Below are positions 37,701-49,700 of a stretch of DNA of 64,000 bases, one piece after another. The stretch is from Mimachlamys varia (taxonomy: Eukaryota; Mollusca; Bivalvia; Pectinida; Pectinidae), in assembly GCA_947623455.1 (NCBI GenBank), contig OX392534.1, positions 33,981,426 through 34,045,425 of the forward strand, in the 5' to 3' direction. The notes below the pieces were generated by a model. It saw only the letters and a program-made list of their open reading frames with translations. It ran no database searches and was not told the origin of the DNA. Numbering within the stretch: position 1 is the stretch's first letter; each line of letters starts with the position of its first letter. The translations under genes and the position numbers were made by a program.

Positions 37701-40700
37701 GGACCCTAAAATGTTGCATTTTCAACTTTGGAATTTGTTTAACTGTTCCTATTTTTGAAGATCTGATGACTTCATCTGAAAGAAGAGCTCATGATCAAAA
37801 GAAGCTATTTGAAATTGTTATATTTCCTCTGAATGTACTTATTTATGTTTTCAATTCTGAGCATGCATAATCTCCCCCATGAAAATTTCAAAAAGTTGGC
37901 AAGTATGAATATGTATCTTAAGCTTGTTGCAGACAAGCTTTCGTTACCTACAATCAGAACTCTCCAGTCTAATGTTAACCTACCATATATTTTCTTTTAC
38001 ATAACTGAGTTGCTACTCAGCATAGTTTTTAATGTCTCAATCATAAACTTGCCTGATAAAATAAATGTCTACCTACCCCTACCTTGTACCATTCTATTTA
38101 GTGGTTGTCTCAATGTAGGAAAGAGATTTTTGGTGAAATTGAGTACTGTTTCCTCACACACAATATTGAATGTTGCCTGTAATTTAAAAGTTAGAATAAG
38201 CTGTAAATTGCCGATGCATAAAAAATCCGGACAAGTGTATGTTAGAAATCCCAAGGGTGGTCGGGTGGCGCAGTGGATAGCGCACTTCCTGACAAGTGTA
38301 TGTTAGAAAATCCAAATATCCTTAACTTGTGAATTGTTATGGTATCAAAGTGTTTTAAGTTTCAGAAGTAACATGTAAAGAGACATCTATAAGAAAATAA
38401 AAAAAAAAATGCATCTGTAAGAAAAATAACAACTATAAGATGTTAATCAGCAATATCTAATAAAATACCAAACCACTAATTCTACTGCAAACAGTACCTG
38501 GCCACACTGATGTGTCATAAGAAGTTTGCCATAGAGTTCCTCCAGATGAGTGGGTTACAGAGGCTGCTGAATGTACACCGCCCCTCCATCGCCGCCACAG
38601 GGGTGTCCCTGTGTGTGTACTACCTCTCCTACTTTGAGGATGTCTTAGAAAGGGTGAGTATCAACCAAAGGTCAAGTATTACTGGCAGGGAGCCAAATAT
38701 TACCCCGAGTCACTTATGTATGTCCAATATCAATATGATCCAGAGTTATACCTATTTCACAGAGTCCAATATTACCCAGTCATGTATTTTCCCCAAGTCC
38801 TATATTAAACAGGATCACAATTAGTCATGTTTTTCAGAGATCAATATTACCCAGAGTTACCTATTTCACAGAGTCCAATATTACCTAGTCACATATTTCT
38901 TTGTGTCCAATATTACCAAGAGTCACATACTTCTCTTGAGTCTAAAATTACCCAGAGTCATAATTTTTGCTGTATCCAATTTTACCCAGTCATATATTAC
39001 CCAGAGTCTCATATTTCTGAGTCCAGTATTACCCAGATTTCAATATTACCCAGAGTCACATATTTCTCAGAGTTCAATATTACCCAGAGTCACATATTTC
39101 CCAGAGTTCAATATTACCCAGTCACATATTTCTCAGAGTTCAATATTACCCAGAGTCACATATTTCTCAGAGTTCAATATTACCCAGAGTCACATATTTC
39201 TCAGAGTTCAATATTACCCAGAGTCACATATTTCTCAGAGTTCAATATTACCCAGAGTCACATATTTCTCAGAGTTCAATATTACCCAGCTTCATTTATT
39301 TCTCGAGTCCATTATTGTCTAAATTGTCCATTAAGAATTAGTGGGCTAATTGAATGCTATGTTTATGTTTCAGGTTTGTCTATTGCCAGAACATGTGTTG
39401 TCTCATCTGGTCAGGTAAGCAATCTAGTAAAAGTTTTATAAAACATGATAAAATAAAACTGTTATGAAGCTACATGATATACATGAAGACAAGATACTGA
39501 TTTTAATCTGTGTTTTAACAGAAGTCTGTTTAATCTGGAATTCTGACAGTGCCTAAACCAGACTGGAGAGCAAGAAATTTTTTCTGAAGAACAGTTGGTT
39601 ATTTTGGTTTAAAAAAAAAATTTGCCACAAAGATGTAATATACAGCTGGTCCTATATTGATGACACAAATACAAAAATACATTTCCATGTGTCTGAACCC
39701 GAGCACTGTCATTTTTGAACCTGGGAATTTTCTTGCTCAGAATATTAACCTAAGGATTAGTGTATACTGATTTATGCAAACTAATGTTTTTGATAGAACC
39801 CAGTCTTTTCTTCTTTTTGAGTCCATATTGACTCCCATCATAAATGTTTTTGCTGTCGACACTTCCATAAAGTTGATGAACCTTGTATATTTGACCATGA
39901 TGATTAAACATGATTCTGAACAATTTGGATGGAAGTGCACAATGCACAGTCAGGTTCAAATATTTCAAATGTGCAGCACAAAACCGAATGACTTCTGTGA
40001 ACAGGCCTACTGTAGAGAGTACTGGGCCCTTTAACAGAGAAGCCATGTTGGCTAAGTTGTTAAGGTACCTGTGTCCCACATTTTGGAAGCATAAGTGGTA
40101 CAGTCACCAGGTTCTGATCGTTTGTCGATGGGTTTTCTACGGGAACTCCAGCTTTCCTCCTTCCTCCACCTCTTAAGACTTTCATATCCACAAATGACTT
40201 TAGCTGTTGATACCTTTGTTGGCTTTGACATTATTTTTGCCACCATGGAGTGCTTTAATTAGTAAATAATCAACATTGCCAATTAAAATTAATTCTCAGT
40301 TGATTATTCCATTATCAAACCTTGCCTGTTTCAGCTACACGTTGTGGTTGATGGAATGCTCCCATGACTCCAGCCGTTGCCATGCGGCCATGTTTTTTGG
40401 GATGGCCTTCCCGTTCAGAGTGATATTAGACCTGTTTGACCAGAAAGATGGCCTAAGACGACTTTTCAATGTGGTAAGTAAGAAGGATTGACCATTTCAT
40501 TTCCTATTTAGGATTTGTAAAAATAATTTCCTAATTTGACATGGAGCAACACTGGCCTTAGGAGACCAGGACCTTAAAGGGAGATAAATTAATTGTATAC
40601 AAACAAAATTCCTAATCAATAAAAACAAAAATAATGTCCTTATTTGACATTGAGCAGCACTTCGCTAAGGAGACCAAGATCTGGAAGGGAGATAATTCAA

Positions 40701-43700
40701 TTGAAAAAAAAAACCTAAATCAATAAAAACAAAAAAAAACGTTTATTATGATAAAGGAATTTGGGCATGGAGCATTTCTGACCCAGAGGATTTCAATTTT
40801 GAATGAATGAGGAGGGGAAATCTGGGAAATGAGGAATAAAAGTGCAAAAAATAAATCATAATGGGGGAGGGGTAAGGATTTATATTTGAAAGAATACTCT
40901 TAGACAAGTTTCTACAAAGAAATAGTTATAATCTATCAGTGATCCATTAGTTGTGAAGCAATTGATATTTAACCCTGTCATGTTTGCTTGTACAAATGTT
41001 TGACACTGGTAACAGGTGATCCAAGCCCATTGGGCCTCTTGTTAAAGGTTTATTAGGTAGGTATTGAATCTTTTACAGTGAAAGTCGATAATGTTTACAG
41101 TGCATGTAAGTTATTATTGTGTGTTGTGTCAGGTGAGTACGCTGGAGATACTGAATGTGGAGACTCGCCGGGACAGCCTGAACGAGGACCAGATCTTTAC
41201 GATGAGGCAGTCGGCGCGACACGTGTCCCTGGCCATGAAGAGATATTTCGAGGCACATCTGGCACACAAAGTTGATGAAATCAGACGATCTCATGCCCGA
41301 AATGATGGCGGGTCACCGGTCCAGGAAAACCCAGCCTACAAGGTATGTAACTCTAGTATTTAGGGTGGTCTGGTGGTGCAGTGGATAGCGCACTTGCCTT
41401 TCATCAGGACGGCGGGTGTTTGATTCCCCCGACTGGACATGAAAATATATGGGGTCACCTGCCTGAACACGTGGGTTTTCTGCGGGTACTCCGGTTTCCT
41501 ACCACAGTAAGACACCTCGCGTGCTAATATCCGGGCCAACAAGAGTTATTAATATAAGTTGTATAACTTGTTTCATAATTGTTGTAAAATAAATAAAGTT
41601 TATATTTTAATATTATTAATATTCATAGATCAATGTACATTTTGTTTATACATCAGTGGTTTAGTGTTTTATCTATGGAAGTTACTGTTTGCTGCACATT
41701 TTGCCATTGACACAATGATAAAAGGCAGTGGCCTCTGTACACCAATAACAACAAGTGCTTAAGGCTAAAATAATATATTTGCTATTGTGACATCATCAAT
41801 TACATTGTTGTCAACACTTGGTTACTAAATGAAGTTAAATTACTCTAATATGATGTAAAAATTTTAACAAATATTGTTGTAATCTTATCACTTTATGTAA
41901 GTTGGTCGGCAATAGGACCTTAATAACATTTGCTAAAACATTCATTGCTTGAATGTGTAACACTGATGACAAAAACAGACATATAAAATACTGTCACAGT
42001 AGGAGAGTGTTGGAACAGCCTTACTCTAGCCCTTATTTGCATTAACAAATCTTCAGTCTACTGTAATTTTCAACAAATGAGATTTTTTCCCTTGAAAGGT
42101 AATTTCCAAGTTCTTGGTATAACAGTGCTCGACTCAAATTGACAAACAATGCAGAGTTCTTGCCCCTGCCCCTGAAGTCTTATCATGTTCGTTACAGGCC
42201 ATCAAGTTAAGTCCGGAGATCGTCCAGGAAAACGTGGAGTTGATGATGGAGCTGATGCCAGTACGAGCACACTGGGCTCCGGAGGCGACCTTCCACAAAC
42301 TGGGCGGGATTCAGCTGCTGTCACAGCTCATTGCCATAACGCCCAGCTGGAACAACTACCCCGGAAAGTAAGTAGACCAGGAGTTACAGAATCTTCAGTC
42401 AAAGACTTTTTGAAACATTCAGTGTTTACACACAGAGATAAGAACAGCCACTGTTTACTGTGCTGTATTCTTTCCACAGGAATATTTTTTTTTTTTGAGG
42501 CTGTTGAGAGGGACTTTTGACAGGAACTACATGGACACTATATGACAGGAACTCAAACAGTTATGATGAAAATCTTTGTAATGTGACGAAAAATTGTAGG
42601 GGTATGCCCATTTAACACCCATATTTAGGGCTGTTCCAGAATTAACCGAATTAGAGGGGTGGTAGGCATTTTTTTTCAGAGACCCCACCTCCCATTAAAT
42701 ATCAAAAGGGATTTAATATGAGGAATGATAGGCAGATCTGGTTTTAACCCAACCAACCATGATATATAATACAGATGTCTCCCACCTTCTCTACACAGGT
42801 ATTGATTGGATAGCCCTTAATTTAATATGTAAAGCTGATGTCCAGGAATCTTATTTACACTGATGACACAGACACTTTATATTCAAAAATAGGAAGGAAT
42901 ATCTTGATTTAGGTCAATAATAGCTTCAAATATCATGGTGTAATCTTAATATAGAGCCAAGTGGTCTTATTGAAAAAGCCAATATTTTCGCTTAGTCAGC
43001 CTCCAAAATGTTCGCGCTTTGAATATTTTTGTGCTGCAGTCATGCTGTTTTGCACTGTGTACCTATAATACTTTTCTACACTTTAGAGTTTCAGTGGTGT
43101 TAAAAATGTTCGCGTGTGGATATATATATATTAGCGAAGATTTAATGCCAGTGAGATAAGCGAAAATTTCCGCACCACGAAAAATTCCACTTTTACAGTA
43201 TAACCAGTCTGAAATTGGGGAAAACATGCTGTTCAATGTTTATAGATTGTATATGTAGCTGATGTTAATGGTATGGCTTTGATTGACAGGCCAGAGATGA
43301 TCCGGAACGCCCTGGACGTGATCCATGTTTGTACTGTAACTCCTAAGTCACAGCTTGCCCTGCTAGACTCTGTACCACTGCCAGAAAACCATCAAACACC
43401 TGCCATAAGGTCTGTTATCTGTTATATCTACCAGTCAAATCAGGCTTTTTCCATTTTCTGAAGAAAACTTCAATGTTAACCTTGTCATTTTTGATAAAAA
43501 CTGATACATGGAAGTCAATGATGAGAAAATGAATGTGATAGAATAATATACAGCTTGATGTAGTTTATGCGCCTACTGACATATTGCTGTATATTAGATG
43601 TGGTCTGACTTTCCTCAATTCTCTTGGCTTAAATATGGTCACATGGAGGTCCATATTTTGTGATATTGAACTGATGGTTCTATTTTTAGAAACAAATATT

Positions 43701-46700
43701 GCATTTGTGGCATCATTATCATTGTGACGTTATAGTACCCATGCATGCAACTGTAAACTTCATCCTTTATTAAGACAGACTGATATAATTCAATTTTAGT
43801 CTTTTGTAGACAAGTTTTACATCTGATATAAAAATTAAAGGACCTTTGATTTGATCATTATGGTGTTATACTGACCTGGTAGAATCTAAAATATTGACCT
43901 CAGGCGTTTTTTTATTTGATTGTACCAGGTTGGTATAACACCATATTGAACTCAGCAAAGGTCCATAATTGCTGTGTACGGGACATGGTTTGTATGACTT
44001 GTGATAAGGTACTGCATGTCGTGACTGATGATTTGTTTTACAGTGTGCTGATTGGGCTTGCTGAGGGGGAGGTGTTTTCGGATCCAGATGTACAAAAATC
44101 TGCCCTCAATGTCATCATCAACTGTGTGTGTGGGCCTGTGGAGAGGGTAGGTTTTATGCTTATATAGGACATCAGTTCCTGTATGGGGCCTTACTGTGGT
44201 GCAAAACTGTGCTTGAAACACTGATACACCAATTTTGTTAGGGGGTCTGTCGGGGAGATAAAAAGCCCAATATACATAACTTCAGGAAATTTTTTCGGGG
44301 TTCTGAAAAATTACGAAAAAATATCCAGTTGATAAATAACCATGCAAAAATAAGTTTAAAATGAAGTAAACCTGAGTGGTAACTAACAAGAAACTCTTGA
44401 CAGAAAAATCCAAAGAAAATCCAAATACAGAGTTTCAACTGCTGCTGTACCGGTAACCGCGTAAGAATTCATCCTGAATACTGCTGATAGCAGTTAATCT
44501 TTGCTAAATCTATAAATATAATGTAATTAGGCTTGATTTTTCGCTTCAAGTTTTGCCGAAAGTAACATATATTTGGCCTTTAAGGTTATATGAAGGCTAG
44601 AGGGGTTTGCCCTTAATATCAGGTGTGTATATGTAAATTTGAAAGCATCTGCACATTTTGTGTGCATGTACAGACAAACTCGTTATTTAACATGTGTTTA
44701 CTTTGAAGACCCTGTGTTAAATTCCAAGTATTTTGTTAATCCCAACCATTTTATCCCAAACATTCAAATTTACTTAGCCTGAATACTTGAATAACTCTAA
44801 CATTTCTCACAGTCCAGCTGACTTCAAGATAGCAAGATTTTATTGTATATATGTAAACAAATGTATGAATAATTTTTCAGTTTATCAAATAACCCTTCTC
44901 AAATAACACTGATACTGGTGACGAGTCATTTTGAATTAAATAATGCTTCACTGAATGTTAATTTTGTAATCCTTCCTGGGCAAATGTTAATTAAATAAGT
45001 ATAAAAACAATATATATCTCAAGGAGTTTGTGTCCTTATCAGGATTTCTATTCCTAACCCCCTTTTATTGACAGTTGGGCGGAGGCGTGGGGAGGTACAT
45101 GGGTACAGGTGCGAAGAAAAAAATCAATCTTAGGATGGGAGAAGACGTCCTGAGTCGTATGTGGAATGGAGTGCGAGTCAACAACGGCATTATGGTAAGT
45201 GTTGGATTGGTTGAAGTTCCAAACAATGACACAGTGCTGCCTAAAGGCTTGATGAAAAATTTAACACAAGGTTAAGAATGACCAACCGAGGGGGAAAAGG
45301 GGTTCTCCGATTAGGTCTGTTAATATAATTATAAACTTTATTTATTTTACAACAATCATAAAACAAGTTATCCAACTTGTATTATTTAAATCACTCTTAG
45401 GTCTGTTAGTGAGAGTATTTGCTCAAAATAATCTTAATTTAACAAGTGATAAATCAAACTTTTAAAAAAGTGGTTCTGTGATATGAGAACTTTATTTTAC
45501 ATGATAGAACCTGTTGACTTAGCATGAAGTGCCCATGAGCAGATTGGTATAGTGTAAGAATCATTGTTTGTCAACTTTTTCCTTTTCTTTGGACAGCATT
45601 TTGATACTTACACGGTTGTACTATTAGCAATTATCTTCATTGGCATGCTATTTTGTTCCTATAAATGTCTCTGACCTAACTTACAAGGTCAAATTTGAAG
45701 TGTTCTTCAAATTAGAAAATTTTAATGTGTTCAATTCATGTTTGTTTAGATTAATGCAGTTTGAAATTATTGTTTAACAGGTGCTATTAAAGATACTGAC
45801 CATCAAAACGCCCATCACAGATGCTGACTGTCTCCGTGCCCTTGCATGTAAAGTAAGTATTGAGGTAACATTAAAATGGCCCCAAGTTGTATGAATCCAT
45901 ACATAGTTTATATGTGAACAATCTCTTTCATTGTGATGATCTAGAAAGAATCATTTATATAACTAAGCAATAAATATATGTAACTGGAACTTTTTTTATA
46001 GGTTTCGATTAGCGCTGCAATCCTCTTTATGAAAAAGAGTGGGATATGGCTTTTAGGGGAAGGTTTAATTATAAATTCAACATTTAAGTACCAGTGATAT
46101 TTTTTAGCTCACCTGGTCCAAAGGGGCCAAAAATGGTTATTAAGCTATATTGTTTTAAGCGACTCCTTCTCCATAACCACTGATTGGAAATCAGCTTTAT
46201 TCAGTAGGAAGCATCCCTTGGTGCTCAGGATTCAAAATTATACTAATGTTGGGACTGACCCCCAAGGGGGCTGAGGGGCGGGACCAAAAAGAAAATATTT
46301 TACCATGATTACCTAGATACCAATGTATCCAGGTGAGTGATACAGGCCCTCCAGGCCTCTTGTTTATAAATGAAGAAGCTATTCAATAAACTAATTAAAA
46401 CAATTATGCTAATGAAGAGTTCAATATAAGATGTATTCACCAATGATTATCCTTATTGATCAATGTTTCTCCGTTTGTTTTAGGCCTTGGTTGGCTTGTC
46501 GCGGTCAGAGACTGTCCGACAGATCATCGGTAAATTGCCGTTGTTCAATAACGGCCAGCTGCAAAGTAAGTCTATGTCACTGTCTGTCTGTAGTACCAGG
46601 TTACGTTCGCATAAGCAACCGAAACAGTTGAACCTGAAAGAAAACACCAGATACAGATTTGGGCCGAGGCTGACCTCTGGAAAATCAGGCACATGTAGTT

Positions 46701-49700
46701 TGAGGAATCCAGACATACTGGACCGAAACTTTATTATTTCAAAAAAAAAAATTGATCAAGATGCAAGTTATAAGGTACATGATATAATTTAATGAACATT
46801 TCAGAGAAATAATTTAGTAAAGTTGTTAGAGAAGGGCATTTTATTCTTGATATTTTGATATTAATCCTCCGAAACTGGTTGTTTAGCTCTGCCAATAGTT
46901 TGGTCCAAGTGTCTTTGTTTTTAGAGGAATATTTCTACACCACCCGGACCGTTTCAACCAGTGAGGCGAATGTAGCCCTAGTCTGCCCCAAGACTATCAA
47001 ATTCCTTCGGGATACTTATTAAAACCATATAATTATCTTTTAATTGTATTCATATTTCTTTGAAACATTACAGTTTTGACCTTAATGTTACAGTATGTTG
47101 CCAACTGTTAAAAAGTACAATAAATGTGAAGACAGGAATAAAAATCACAGATTACTGTGCTTTCCAATATTAAATTGTGTATGGTGTACCTTGTTAGTCT
47201 ACGTGTTGAATATTTAGACATCTTTGTTCATCCTATCTGACCCTACTGATAACTTTGAACTGTTACAGTGTCGATGAAGGAACCAGTATTACAAGATATG
47301 CGGCAGGAGTTTGTCAAGTTCTGTAAATATGCTAACAACCTGTTGGAGCGTGTGTCCGGGAAACACTCCAACGCCAACTTTGATGCTTCTCTGGACGACA
47401 TCAGAAGGGTAGGTAGTTTGTGAGGGAGATACGGTGTCATTGTAAATTAATCAGTATTTGAATTTGAAATTCTAAAGAGATTTTTAAAAAAACTTTATGA
47501 TCCAAGGAAGATTCCTGGTAATTGTCGACAGAGCTACAGTGTCATTGTAAATTAATCAGTATTTGAATTTGAAATTCTAAAGAGATTTTTAAAAAACTTA
47601 ATGATCCAAGGAAGATTCCTGGTAATTGTCCAAATTATTGTACATTCTGAACGATCATAAGCATTTAACTTGTCATATTCTCAGTCTGCTAATTAAAATT
47701 TTAAAGAAATACCTATATCAATATAGATGATAGCATGTAAATGATATTCATACATATCCAGAATTTATGTGATGGAGTATAATACTGATTTTTGCACATT
47801 AGACAAAAAATCCTGTTCATTCCTCGATGGATTGCCATTATGTGGTGACCCTCTATGAGACTATAAAAGCTAGGTCAGTAGATCGTATAGAGGGTCAACA
47901 GGCCACATCTAGCATGGCGGTCTGATTATCGCTTGGACTTTTCATACAAAAAGTTTCATCTTCCGACTTTGTATTTTATTATATATTTTTTTTACTGCTT
48001 ACAAATTAAATTGGATCTTGCTAAATTGCAAGAAGATCCTAGGTGCAAAAAATGTGTTACTTAGTCTGTTACTGACACACAACAAGAATATAGGGGGTCA
48101 GTACAAACTATAAGGAGGTTAGGCTTCAGGTTTCGCCCCGGCCTATTGTTTTTACTGACCTCCTATACTCCCATAATGGGTCAACGACAAACTGCATAAC
48201 AAATGATTTTAGTCATGTCATCTGAAATCTATTTATTTACAGGCAGATATTGTTGCCCAAACGAAGATTGTCTTCCAGGAGAGAGAGCTTCTCCAGCTTA
48301 TGTATAGTCACCTTCTGTCTCAAGGTAAGTTTAGCCACCTTCTCTTCGGTTTATTCCATAAACCATCGGTACAGCGCACTTGTCACATCAAGCTTTACAT
48401 AAGGCTAATACCTCAGTAGGTATAATGATAATAATATTTCTGTCGTGTTTAATGATCCATTTTATCTTGTATGACATGTTTAACACTTCAGTTAATTAAA
48501 AAAAACATATCCATCTCTGTAGATTCCGTAACAAAACAACAGCCCCACCACAAGTGGAATATCAGAATAATTAGAAATCACCTTGTAAAATACATTCAGA
48601 CCTTTCTGGCTTTATCAAAGATATGAGCAAGTCATCCCCCAATTCTCCCTCTTTGAATGGTGACATCATAGTCAGGAAGTACCAATCACTGAACATCTAT
48701 CATATGCATGTTTGGTGAGCCAATCAAAGAACAAAACCTAATTGTATCATGGGAATACACTTCAAAATGGCTTCTACAGCAACCGATTCTAATGCTACCA
48801 TTCTTGAATGGTAGAAATAAAAAGTACAACTATAAGCCTACAGAATTAGACATCCGATTAAGGCTCTTTAAGGTCTTAAGTGTTTAGTTGAAATAAAAAT
48901 TCTAAAAATTCATATTGTGATACTCTTTATCATACAGGGATATACTTTGTCATACAGAGATGTACTTTATCATACAGGGATATACTTTGTCATACAGGGA
49001 TGTACTTCATCATACAGGGATGTACTTTGTCATACAGGGATGTACTTTATCATACAGGGATATACTTTGTCATACAGGGATGTACTTTATCATACAGTGA
49101 TACACTTTATCATACAGGGATATACTTTATCATACAGGGTTTAACTTTATCATGCAGTGATGCACTTTATCATACAGTGATGCACTTTATCATACAGTGA
49201 TGCACTTTATCATACAGGGTTTAACTTTATCATACAGTGATGCACTTTATCATACCGTGATGCACTTTATCATACAGTGATGTACTTTATCATACAGATA
49301 TATACTTTATCATACAGTGATATACTTTATCATACAGTGATGTACTTTATCATACAGTGATATACTTTATCATATAGTGATGTACTTTATCATACAGTGA
49401 TGTACTTTATCATACAGTGATATACTTTATCATACAGTGATATACTTTATCATACAGTGATAGACTTTATCATACAGATATATACTTTATCATACAGTGA
49501 TACACTTTATCATAATGATATACTTTATCATACAGTGATTTACTTTATCATACAGTGATACACTTTATCATACAGTGATGCACTTTATCATACAGTGATA
49601 CACTTTATCATACAGTGATACACTTTATCATAGTGATATACTTTATCATACAGTGATTTACTTTATCATACAGTGATACACTTTATCATACAGTGATGTA

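Noticed and set aside
38827..39441. 204-codon open frame on +
   Set aside because: It is generated by the 34-bp minisatellite; its protein is a periodic [11 protein letters not shown] repeat, and it overlaps intron 9 and exon 10 in the wrong frame.
48917..49200. Open frames with [14 protein letters not shown] repeats
   Set aside because: They are encoded by the 20-bp minisatellite and have no start context or conservation signal.
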